Shown here in pieces: positions 1-7,366 of a stretch of 11,111 nt of DNA. The stretch comes from Spirochaetaceae bacterium. GTDB taxonomy: Bacteria > Spirochaetota > Spirochaetia > Treponematales > Breznakiellaceae. Every line of letters begins with the position of its first letter. Positions within the stretch are counted from its first letter, which is position 1. The stretch covers positions 1 through 11,111 of the forward strand of contig JAITHM010000029.1 of assembly GCA_031279965.1 (NCBI GenBank), in the 5' to 3' direction. The notes below the pieces were generated by a model that saw nothing but the letters and a program-made list of their open reading frames with translations, ran no database searches and was not told the origin of the DNA. Both the position numbers and the translations under genes were made by a program.

Positions 1-1095
1 GAAACATCCATTGATTTTGTCGAAGGTATGCAGTTTGACCGCGGGTATATCTCAGCGTACTTTGTCACTGACCGCGATACGATGACCAGCGTGTACGATG
101 ACTGCTATATCCTTATTCACGACAAGAAAATTTCTTCAATGAAGGATATGCTTCCCCTGCTTGAAAAAGTTGCGCAGAGTGGTAAACCGCTGTTGATCAT
201 TGCAGAAGATGTGGACGGTGAGGCTCTTTCTACGCTTGTACTGAACAGCCTGCGCGGAACACTTCGCACCTGCGCGGTAAAAGCGCCGGGCTTCGGCGAC
301 AGGCGCAAGGCTATGTTGGAAGACATTGCTGTACTTACAGGCGGCACTGTTGTTACCGAGGAACTTGGCCTTAAGCTTGAAAATACTGGGCTTGATGCGC
401 TCGGCAAAGCAAAGACTATCAAAATTGATAAAGATAATACGACGATCATCAACGGAGCGGGTAAAGACAAAGACATAAAAGACCGCATCGCTCAGATAAA
501 AAAACAAATCGAAGACACTACTTCAGATTATGACCGCGAAAAACTCCAGGAACGGCTTGCCAAGCTTGCCGGCGGTGTTGCGGTGATCAATGTGGGTGCG
601 GCAACTGAGGTTGAGCTTAAAGAGAAAAAGCACCGTGTTGAGGACGCACTCTCGGCGACACGCGCCGCCATTGAAGAAGGCATCGTTGCTGGCGGCGGGC
701 TTGCGCTGATACAGACGATACCTGCGTTGCAAAAGGCCGACACAAAGGGGCTTACCGACCACGAAAAAGTCGGCTTCAAAATTGTTGAACGGGCACTTGA
801 AGAGCCGATTCGCCAGATTGCCGAAAACGCCGGTCTTGACGCAGGCATAATTGCCGACAAAGCAAAGAACGCCCAGCCTGGCATCGGTTTTGACGCGGCA
901 AAATCTGAATGGGTAGACATGGTAAAAGTAGGCATCATCGACCCTGCCAAGGTAAGCCGCTCTGCGTTGCAAAATGCCGCATCTATTGCTGGTCTCCTGC
1001 TTACTACTGAATGTGCCATTACCGATATTCCCGAAAAGAAAGAAGCTCCGGCAATGCCTGGCGGCGGTATGGGCGGCATGGACGGTATGTATTAA
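1..1095 (+). CDS. groEL: Chaperonin GroEL (60 kDa), 3' part; 5' end outside window
   Basis: ATP-driven cytosolic folding chaperone that forms double heptameric rings and works with the GroES lid. The reading frame is open from base 1, so the 364 visible residues correspond to about residue 183 to the C-terminus of the roughly 545-residue family. Visible signatures are EGMQFDRGYIS at the start of the apical domain, KPLLIIAEDVDGEAL and KAPGFGDRRKAML in the apical domain, TSDYDREKLQERLAKLAGG at the apical/intermediate hinge, and VEDALSATRAA with GIVAGGG in the intermediate/equatorial part, including the Asp that matches the catalytic Asp398 of E. coli. The protein ends in the usual Gly-Met-rich tail (GGGMGGMDGMY), so the 3' end is intact. 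The first in-frame Met inside the window (base 28) is internal, not the start. groES is not in the window. A hairpin terminator follows the stop. Confidence 0.98.
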   Translation, partial: ETSIDFVEGMQFDRGYISAYFVTDRDTMTSVYDDCYILIHDKKISSMKDMLPLLEKVAQSGKPLLIIAEDVDGEALSTLVLNSLRGTLRTCAVKAPGFGDRRKAMLEDIAVLTGGTVVTEELGLKLENTGLDALGKAKTIKIDKDNTTIINGAGKDKDIKDRIAQIKKQIEDTTSDYDREKLQERLAKLAGGVAVINVGAATEVELKEKKHRVEDALSATRAAIEEGIVAGGGLALIQTIPALQKADTKGLTDHEKVGFKIVERALEEPIRQIAENAGLDAGIIADKAKNAQPGIGFDAAKSEWVDMVKVGIIDPAKVSRSALQNAASIAGLLLTTECAITDIPEKKEAPAMPGGGMGGMDGMY

Positions 1096-1136
1096 TTTTG
1101 AATTACGCTGTTCCGGAAGGTGCGGCGTTAAAATTC

Positions 1137-1184
1137 CGGCAGAGGCGGGGTGTGGTTTACATGCTGTCTCTGCCGTTTGTTTTA
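1137..1184 (+). terminator. Rho-independent terminator after groEL, possibly bidirectional
   Basis: An inverted repeat with arms 1137-1148 and 1164-1175 forms about 12 base pairs including two G-U pairs; the outer eight pairs (CGGCAGAG/CTCTGCCG) are perfect. The loop is about 15 bases. It is followed by the T-rich run TTTGTTTTA at 1176-1184, the usual form of an intrinsic terminator for groEL. On the minus strand the hairpin is followed by the weaker run AATTTTAA, so it may also end nudC transcription, which arrives from the other side with its stop codon at 1195. Termination in the minus direction is an inference. Confidence 0.65.
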
Positions 1185-1194
1185 GCGGAAGGCA

Positions 1195-1995
1195 TTAGAA
1201 AGCGTTGAGCCATCGATTGATAAGATAACGGGCAATTGAACCAAGGCCGGGAAGCGCCGGTAATTTATCCCTTGCAAACCAGTGCGCTTCTTCAATTTCA
1301 ACACCATCACAGTGAATTGCACCGCTTTCATGACGGGCTGTCCAGCCTATCATCAGCGACGCAGGAAATGGCCAGGGCTGAGATGCACTGTACGCAATAT
1401 CTGTAACACGAAGGGCAACTTCTTCAAAAACTTCCCGGTGAACAGTTTCTTCAAGTGTCTCGCCCGCCTCATTAAACCCTGCAATAAGACTGAACATGTT
1501 ATCAGGAAAATTCCGGTTATGCGCAAGAAGAATTTCGTCTTTGTTGTTGGTTATAAGAACAATAACTGCTGGTGTTATGCGGGGATACTCCATACGCCCG
1601 CATGCCGGGCAAAGACGAGCAAGTTCTATGGCAGCGTCTGTGTTGCGTGTGCCGCACGTCCCACAAAAAACGCTGGTCATCCGCCACTGCATAATATGTG
1701 CCGCCCGGACAATATGTGCAACACGAGCATCAGCAGTGTCTTTTTGAGCTGCAATAATAATGCTGCGGATAGGATAAACTGTCCAGCCGCAAACGAGTGT
1801 ATTTGAGGGGGGAAGCGCATAGCAGAAAACCTGCGCAGGAGCATTAGAAAGCGGGACTGCGTAAAAATCAAGTTCTTGAACATCATAGTCTTTTAGGACG
1901 ATATCTTCGCTGATGCCATGCAGGATATGCTCACGGGGATATGCTTCAGGAACAACAAGATTGTCTTTCATAAAAAGATAGACAGTGCGTTCCAT
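1195..1995 (-). CDS. nudC: NADH pyrophosphatase / NAD-cap RNA hydrolase NudC
   Basis: Nudix hydrolase that splits NADH/NAD+ into NMN(H) and AMP; in the characterised E. coli enzyme it also removes NAD caps from RNA 5' ends. The protein has 266 residues, close to the 257 of E. coli. The N-terminal domain is poorly conserved. A zinc ribbon follows with Cys111, Cys114, Cys129 and Cys132 (CGTCG...CPACG), then the Nudix domain with its box at 173-195 (G-x5-E-x7-REVFEE) and the NudC-specific SQPWPFP motif at 205-211, which separates it from other Nudix families. The box ends EEVAL where the consensus has EExGU. I chose the Met at base 1995 because AGGA lies seven bases upstream on the minus strand and homologous length starts there. 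The frame stays open 56 residues further upstream, to 2163, but that would run into trkH. It is divergent from trkH and convergent with groEL. Confidence 0.93.
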   Translation of the reverse strand: MERTVYLFMKDNLVVPEAYPREHILHGISEDIVLKDYDVQELDFYAVPLSNAPAQVFCYALPPSNTLVCGWTVYPIRSIIIAAQKDTADARVAHIVRAAHIMQWRMTSVFCGTCGTRNTDAAIELARLCPACGRMEYPRITPAVIVLITNNKDEILLAHNRNFPDNMFSLIAGFNEAGETLEETVHREVFEEVALRVTDIAYSASQPWPFPASLMIGWTARHESGAIHCDGVEIEEAHWFARDKLPALPGLGSIARYLINRWLNAF

Positions 1996-2117
1996 ACAAC
2001 TATCCTGCCCAGCTCCTGGCATTTTGTCAAGGCAGGCAATGGTGCCAATTACCGCTTGATTACTACAGCACCGGCAACAAGCTTGATTTTGTTGGATAAT
2101 CCGGCTAAACGTATACC

Positions 2118-3563
2118 ATGCGTTTGATAAAGCTCGTGCGGCTCCCGTTGGCAGCGCTGGCATTTGCCTTCCCGCTTATGCTGATCTCGCTCATTCTGGC
2201 ATGGGCATATCAGGAAACGGAGATGTTCGCTGTTTTTGGCCTTCCTCTGGCGCTGGCCGTTGTAGTTGCTGCACCGGTGCTTTTTTCGTTTAAAAAAACG
2301 CCGCCTGCCCTTTATGCTCAAGACGGCTATCTTATTGTAACACTTACCTGGGTCATACTCATTGTATGGGGGGCGCTGCCTTACTATCTGTACGAAGCAA
2401 AAATACATTTTATTGATGCGCTTTTTGAAAGTGCCAGCGCATTTACAACAACTGGTGCCTCAACACTGGCCGACCTGGATGTGCTCCCCCGTTCACTGAT
2501 ATTTTGGCGCTGCATATCTTACTGGATTGGAGGCATGGGCATCATACTGCTTACCGTTGCGCTGATGCCTCTTCTTGGTGTCGGTGGGTTTCAGTTGATA
2601 AAAGCAGAAACGACAGGGCCCGACAAAGAAAAAATAACTCCCAAAGTTACCGGAACGGCAAAAGTTTTATGGATTTTTTACTGCATAATGACGCTAATAC
2701 TCTTTCTTTTATACCTGGCAGGCGGTATGGATGTGTTCGACGCAATCTGTCATTCATTTGCGACAGTTTCCGCCGGCAGCATCGCTACAAAAAACAGCAG
2801 TCTTACCGGCTATAATTCAGCATATCTTACCATTGTATGGGCGGTCTTTATGTTTTTGGCAGGGGTAAACTTCAACATCTACTACCGTTTAATACGCCGC
2901 AATGTTAAGGAAGTTTTTTTTAATTCTGAATTGCGCGCCTATATTATTCTTGCTGTCGTAATATCAATTATCATTACCGTGAACATCGCGCCGCTTTATA
3001 ACTCGATGTCTTCGGCCGCCCTTGATGCGGTATTTCAAACTATATCATTTTTGTCGACGACGGGAGCGGTAATAACAGATTATACCCGCTGGCCTGCCCT
3101 TGCACAGATGCTGCTTTTTTTTCTTATGTTCACCGGAGGATGTTCGGGGTCAACCGCAGGCGGCATAAAACTGATTCGTTTTGTTGTACTTTATAAACAG
3201 ACAGGAAACGAGTTCCGGCGGCTGTTGTATCCACGCGGAGTATTCAGTGTGCACCTTAACCACAAAGTAGGCAGAAAAGATGTTGTTTATGGGGTTACCG
3301 CATTTGTTTTCCTTTATATGATGACGGCGGCATTTATTACGCTCGCAACAGCAGCAGCCGGATTTGATATTATAACATCGCTTACAACATCATTTTCGAT
3401 GCTGGGAAATCTCGGCAGCGGTTTTGGCGCAATAAGCCCGGGGAGTTCTTTTTCAGTTTTTCCGGCGCATCTTAAACTGCTCTACGCCGTCGCCATGATT
3501 GCAGGCCGTCTTGAAATCTGGACTGTGCTTGTGCTTTTTCACCGAGAATACTGGCAGTCTTGA
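2118..3563 (+). CDS. trkH: Trk/Ktr-type potassium uptake protein, pore subunit TrkH
   Basis: Inner-membrane K+ translocating subunit of the Trk/Ktr/HKT superfamily. At 481 residues it matches E. coli TrkH (483), and it is hydrophobic throughout with the expected membrane-pore-membrane repeats. The four selectivity-filter segments are visible: TTTGAS at 110-115, TVSAGS at 216-221, STTGAV at 313-318 and LGNLGSGFG at 429-437, each with its filter glycine. The gating-loop signature GGCSGSTAGG is at 340-349, and the C-terminal RLEIWTVLVL (464-473) is typical. The start Met fits the family N-terminus, though no clear Shine-Dalgarno sequence precedes it. A GATAAT hexamer at 2095-2100 could be a -10 element, but I see no good -35 partner. 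The cytosolic NAD/ATP-binding partner TrkA/KtrA is not in the window and must be encoded elsewhere. Confidence 0.95.
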   Translation: MRLIKLVRLPLAALAFAFPLMLISLILAWAYQETEMFAVFGLPLALAVVVAAPVLFSFKKTPPALYAQDGYLIVTLTWVILIVWGALPYYLYEAKIHFIDALFESASAFTTTGASTLADLDVLPRSLIFWRCISYWIGGMGIILLTVALMPLLGVGGFQLIKAETTGPDKEKITPKVTGTAKVLWIFYCIMTLILFLLYLAGGMDVFDAICHSFATVSAGSIATKNSSLTGYNSAYLTIVWAVFMFLAGVNFNIYYRLIRRNVKEVFFNSELRAYIILAVVISIIITVNIAPLYNSMSSAALDAVFQTISFLSTTGAVITDYTRWPALAQMLLFFLMFTGGCSGSTAGGIKLIRFVVLYKQTGNEFRRLLYPRGVFSVHLNHKVGRKDVVYGVTAFVFLYMMTAAFITLATAAAGFDIITSLTTSFSMLGNLGSGFGAISPGSSFSVFPAHLKLLYAVAMIAGRLEIWTVLVLFHREYWQS

Positions 3564-3664
3564 CCTGTCCCACAGGACTAGAGCCCGCGAATCCTTTTGG
3601 CCTGATTACGAATCACGCTGACGTTACACTAGGTGGAGACACGGTGTTAGCGTATACTGAATAA
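3564..3664. promoter_or_regulatory. trkH-dnaG gap with two short hairpins and a -10-like box
   Basis: The gap begins with CCTGT-CCC-ACAGG (3564-3576), a five-base-pair hairpin directly at the trkH stop. It lacks a following T run, so it is not a standard terminator. A second symmetric element, TGATT-ACG-AATCA, lies at 3603-3615 and could be a small operator. TATACT at 3653-3658 matches five of six bases of the sigma-70 -10 consensus, but no convincing TTGACA-like box lies 16-18 bases upstream. This is the only place a promoter for the dnaG-rpoD block could sit outside coding sequence. Function is an inference. Confidence 0.35.
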
Positions 3665-5494
3665 ATGCCGTTCATTTCGCGGAAAACGATTGACGAGATA
3701 CAGACCCGTCTTGACCCAGTTGGCATCATAGGCGAATATGTGCGCCTTGAACAACGAGGCGGGAATTTCTGGGGATTGTGTCCGTTCCACAATGAAAAAA
3801 CGCCAAGCTTTTCGGTAAATCCTGAGCGTAAGTCGTGGTATTGTTTTGGCTGTCATGAAGGAGGCGGAATCGTCAACTTTGTGATGCAGGTTGAAAAAAT
3901 AAGTTTTCCTGAGGCACTTGTTCAGCTTGCGCGGAAAACCGGCGTACGGATTGAATACGAGTCTGATAACGGCGCCGTACGGCATGAGGACGAAAATTCA
4001 GGCCGCGAAAAAGATGATTGTGTTGAACTTTACCGGCGTGTAGCGGGGAGTCTGCATCATATCCTTAGGGAAACGGCGGAAGGGGCAAGCGCCTTGCAGT
4101 ATGTGCACAGCCGGGGTATCAACAACGCAATGATAGACCGTTTCAGGCTGGGGTACGCGCCTTCCGACCGTACTTGGCTGTATAAATTTCTTTCCGGCAA
4201 AGGATATTCCGCCGCTTTTCTTGCGCAAAGCGGTCTTTTTTCGCGCAAATACCCACAGACGGCGTTTTTTTCAGGACGGCTTATGTTTCCCATCAACGAC
4301 CGGCAAGGGCGTACCGTGGCGTTTGGTGGAAGGATACTTGGCGGCGACGGCCCCAAATACCTTAATTCGCAGGAATCAGTATTGTACCGTAAGCGAGAGG
4401 CGCTCTTCGCGCTTGATTTAGCGCTGCCGGAAATCCGGCGCACAAAGGAAGCGCTTGTTTGTGAAGGATATATGGATGTTATCGCGCTGCACCAGGCAGG
4501 CGTGACGAACGCCGTTGCGCCGCTTGGGACGGCGTTTACCGGAGAGCAGGCGCGGCTGTTACGGCGCTGGGCGGAACGGATCAAGCTGCTTTTTGACACA
4601 GACGAAGCCGGCGAAACTGCCGCGGGCAAGGCTATCCTTGTATGCCGTCAAAACAGCGTTTCTTGCGCGGTTGTGCGCATCGAACTTCCCGGCGGCACGG
4701 CGTTCAAAGATCCTGCCGATATATTGAAAGATGGCGGAGAGTCGCTCTTGTCAGAATCGGTAAAAAATGTTATGCTTGATTCGGACTACTTGACCGCCAA
4801 AAGCAAAAGCAAATTTTTGACTCGCCGGGACGATACTGAAGGAATTTCTAGGGCAATAGCCTTCTTGATTCCGTTTTTTTCGAGTATTGAAAGCGAGGCA
4901 GAAAAAGATGCTTTTTCCAAGCAACTTGCCCTTGTTTTAGGCGTAGATCCAAGTGCCGTGCAACATGATTTAAGGTTTGGGCAGGAGAAGACAGCGGCTG
5001 GACGCCGCGCCGGAGAAGGAAATACAGCACAGCGATGTATCGCTATGAACGAAGAACTCTACGTGCTTACCGCAGCCGCCGTCAATATTGAGGTGCGGCC
5101 CGATTTATTTAATGCGGTACGGAAGAATCTTCCGGCAGAGGACTTTGAAGACCGGTCTGCAAAAGAGCTGTATCTTGCCTTGGAGGAATGTCTGCGCTGC
5201 GGAGAACTGCGTTTGGATGCCCTCTTGTCTCGCCTTGAAGACCGGGCATTGCGAGATTTTGTTGCCGGAAGGAGCGCCGGCAGAGAATTTTCTGACCGGA
5301 TGGAGCAGATTGTTTTTGATGGGATCCGCGGGGTAAAGATCAAGCATCTAGAACGCCGCGGACGGCGTGTCGATACAGAATTGCGTTTGGCAAAAAATGC
5401 CGGTCAGGATACGGCTGATTTGCTCCTCGAAAAACAGTTCATTCTTGATGAGCTGCAAACGTTGAAAGGGGTAGGCTATGGACGAAGCACATAA
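3665..5494 (+). CDS. dnaG: DNA primase DnaG
   Basis: Synthesises the short RNA primers used by DNA polymerase III at the replication fork, working with the DnaB helicase. The protein has 609 residues, within the normal family range. The N-terminal CHC2 zinc-binding domain shows Cys39, His42, Cys60 and Cys63 (CPFH...CFGC). The catalytic core has the conserved RLMFPINDRQGRTVAFGGR segment at 205-223 and a TOPRIM fold with Glu267 (CEGYMD) and the DTDEAG motif (Asp311, Asp313) that binds metal. The C-terminal part, from about 440, is the variable helicase-interaction region. The start fits the family N-terminus, but no Shine-Dalgarno sequence is visible and a -10-like TATACT lies six bases upstream, so the message may be leaderless. 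The last 17 bases overlap rpoD, which suggests translational coupling. Confidence 0.97.
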   Translation: MPFISRKTIDEIQTRLDPVGIIGEYVRLEQRGGNFWGLCPFHNEKTPSFSVNPERKSWYCFGCHEGGGIVNFVMQVEKISFPEALVQLARKTGVRIEYESDNGAVRHEDENSGREKDDCVELYRRVAGSLHHILRETAEGASALQYVHSRGINNAMIDRFRLGYAPSDRTWLYKFLSGKGYSAAFLAQSGLFSRKYPQTAFFSGRLMFPINDRQGRTVAFGGRILGGDGPKYLNSQESVLYRKREALFALDLALPEIRRTKEALVCEGYMDVIALHQAGVTNAVAPLGTAFTGEQARLLRRWAERIKLLFDTDEAGETAAGKAILVCRQNSVSCAVVRIELPGGTAFKDPADILKDGGESLLSESVKNVMLDSDYLTAKSKSKFLTRRDDTEGISRAIAFLIPFFSSIESEAEKDAFSKQLALVLGVDPSAVQHDLRFGQEKTAAGRRAGEGNTAQRCIAMNEELYVLTAAAVNIEVRPDLFNAVRKNLPAEDFEDRSAKELYLALEECLRCGELRLDALLSRLEDRALRDFVAGRSAGREFSDRMEQIVFDGIRGVKIKHLERRGRRVDTELRLAKNAGQDTADLLLEKQFILDELQTLKGVGYGRST

Positions 5495-7319
5495 TGAGTT
5501 GGAGACTGCCGAAGAGGGAACGGCAGTTGACGGGATGGTGCCTGGTGCAACGTTGGATGAATCCGGCGTACAGATTGGCAGCGAAGCAGAACTTCCAGTT
5601 CCTGAGGATCCAGGAGTCAAGCGGCTTATGGAATACGGCAAGGAAAAGGGGGCGGTCTCGTACGATGAGCTTTCTGAATTTCTGCCCGACCACATTGCCA
5701 ACACGGAAAAAATTGAAGTTGTACTTGCGCTTCTTGAGTCTTCCGGCATCTCGCTTGTTGAAGAAGACAACCTTATCGAAGAAAGTGAACCAACACTGTC
5801 AAAAAAAACAGCACATGGCAAAAAAAAGCTTGTTTATTCGGAAAAAGAATCGGCAATTGACGATCCGGTACGCCTTTATTTGCGGGAAATTGGCCGTGAA
5901 AATCTTCTTACCGCTGAACAGGAAGTTGAGCTTTCTAAGAAAATGGAATCCGGTGAAAACATCGTCAAAAATGTGATTCGGGAATCAGGCATAGCGATTA
6001 CAGAATTCTATCATATCCTCCAGCGCTCGCGGCGTGACCCCAAAGAACTAGGACTTTCCAAAAAAGAACTTTCCGATTATATGACAGAGCGGCGGAGGCT
6101 TGTACAGTTTTACAAAGAACCGTTGCGCGTTATGGGCGGCGATCTTAAAAATTATGTCGAACACAAACGGAAACTTATTGCCAAAGGAATAAATTTTCTT
6201 GAAGACCGCGAGATCAAAAATCTCCGCGTGCGCCTGCTTGACTCGATTGCCGCCGCCGAGATTCATCCAGAAGAGATACTCAGTTTTTCTGACAGATTTC
6301 TTAAAGCAGCGCAAAAAATCAAACGCATCCGGCGCGAAAAAGAAAAAATTGAAAAACGGCTGAGCGTATCGTCAAAACAGGAACTGAGTAATCTTGGACG
6401 AGGCCTTACCATAAAAGAAGATCGTGAACGGTACGAACAAGAGCTTGGACTTTCATCAGACGAAATAAAAGAAAAAATTCATCAAATTCAACAGAATAAA
6501 AAACAACTTGACAAAATGGAATCTGATTTTGAAGCGCCTATTGAACGTATTGGACAGCTTGCCAAGGAGATTAATTCGGGACGTATCATGATGAAAAATG
6601 CAAAAGACCGGCTTATTACGGCAAATTTACGGCTGGTTGTCTCTATTGCGAAAAAATACACGAACCGAGGGCTTCATTTTTTTGATCTAGTTCAGGAAGG
6701 GAATATTGGACTTATCAAAGCGGTCGAAAAATTCGAATATAAAAAAGGATTTAAGTTTTCTACATACGCCACGTGGTGGATACGACAGGCAATAACCCGT
6801 TCCATTTCTGATCAAGCACGAACGATTCGTGTTCCTGTACACATGATTGAGCAAATTAACAAAGTGATTCGTGAATCACGCCAGCTTTTACAATCGCTTG
6901 GCCGCGAACCGAGTGATGAAGAAATTGCCGAAAAACTTGGCTGGACGGCGCTCCATGTAAAAAATGTCAAAAACGTTGCCCGTGAACCTATTTCGCTGGA
7001 AGCACCGGTTGGTGAAGAAGAAGATTCTCAGCTTGGCGATTTTATTGAAGATGATCATGTCGAAAACCCGGCGAATAAAACGGCGTTCACACTGCTCCAG
7101 GAACAGCTTTACAGTGTTCTTTCAACGCTTCCAAAGCGTGAACAGGAAGTGCTTAAAATGCGCTTTGGCCTTGATGACGGTTTTTCGTTAACGCTTGAGG
7201 AAGTTGGACTGTGTTTTAATGTTACTCGTGAACGCATACGGCAGATTGAGGCGAAAGCGTTACGCAGGCTGCGCCACCCGAAACGCGCCCGCAGATTAAA
7301 AGATTATATCGATCATTAA
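5478..7319 (+). CDS. rpoD: Primary sigma factor RpoD (sigma-70 group 1)
   Basis: Housekeeping sigma subunit that directs RNA polymerase to -10/-35 promoters. It has 613 residues, as in E. coli. Region 1.1 is recognisable at about 44-100. Region 1.2 begins at DDPVRLYLREIG (128-139). A long charged non-conserved insert of about 200 residues follows, to about 365. Regions 2.1-2.4 include DLVQEGNIGLIKAVEKFEY (403-421) and FSTYATWWIRQAITRSI (427-443), which melts and reads the -10 element. Region 3 follows at about 453-535. Region 4 has LPKREQEVLKMRFGL and the helix-turn-helix ending NVTRERIRQIEAKALRRLRH (581-600). The presence of 1.1, the long insert and the full 2.3/2.4 set marks it as the primary rather than an alternative sigma. 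A purine-rich AAAGGGG at 5465-5471, inside the end of dnaG, is its ribosome binding site. Its start codon lies within dnaG. Confidence 0.98.
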   Translation: MDEAHNELETAEEGTAVDGMVPGATLDESGVQIGSEAELPVPEDPGVKRLMEYGKEKGAVSYDELSEFLPDHIANTEKIEVVLALLESSGISLVEEDNLIEESEPTLSKKTAHGKKKLVYSEKESAIDDPVRLYLREIGRENLLTAEQEVELSKKMESGENIVKNVIRESGIAITEFYHILQRSRRDPKELGLSKKELSDYMTERRRLVQFYKEPLRVMGGDLKNYVEHKRKLIAKGINFLEDREIKNLRVRLLDSIAAAEIHPEEILSFSDRFLKAAQKIKRIRREKEKIEKRLSVSSKQELSNLGRGLTIKEDRERYEQELGLSSDEIKEKIHQIQQNKKQLDKMESDFEAPIERIGQLAKEINSGRIMMKNAKDRLITANLRLVVSIAKKYTNRGLHFFDLVQEGNIGLIKAVEKFEYKKGFKFSTYATWWIRQAITRSISDQARTIRVPVHMIEQINKVIRESRQLLQSLGREPSDEEIAEKLGWTALHVKNVKNVAREPISLEAPVGEEEDSQLGDFIEDDHVENPANKTAFTLLQEQLYSVLSTLPKREQEVLKMRFGLDDGFSLTLEEVGLCFNVTRERIRQIEAKALRRLRHPKRARRLKDYIDH

Positions 7320-7355
7320 TTAGAAGGGCATCACATAAAAAAATTGGTTGAAAAC

Positions 7356-7360
7356 AGGAG
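7356..7360 (+). promoter_or_regulatory. Strong ribosome binding site of the zinc-ribbon gene
   Basis: AGGAG six bases before the ATG at 7367 fixes that start. The 47-base gap after rpoD contains no hairpin with a T run and no clear -10/-35 pair, so the gene is probably read from the rpoD transcript. Confidence 0.7.
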
Positions 7361-7366
7361 AAGTGC

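Noticed and set aside
528..1079. Long open frame on the minus strand across groEL
   Set aside because: It is a mirror of the groEL codons, with a Ser/Ala-rich low-complexity translation and no recognisable domain.
1282..1806. Plus-strand 174-residue open frame opposite nudC
   Set aside because: The nudC frame has clear family motifs; the opposite translation is Cys/Asn-rich with no domain.
1996..2163. N-terminal 56-residue extension of NudC in the open frame upstream of 1995
   Set aside because: It runs into the start of divergent trkH, has no family similarity, and the Met at 1995 has a good ribosome site and gives the normal family length.
3564..3600. CCTGT-CCC-ACAGG hairpin as trkH terminator
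   Set aside because: Only five base pairs and no T run follows, so it does not meet the form of an intrinsic terminator; it is noted only as part of the gap.
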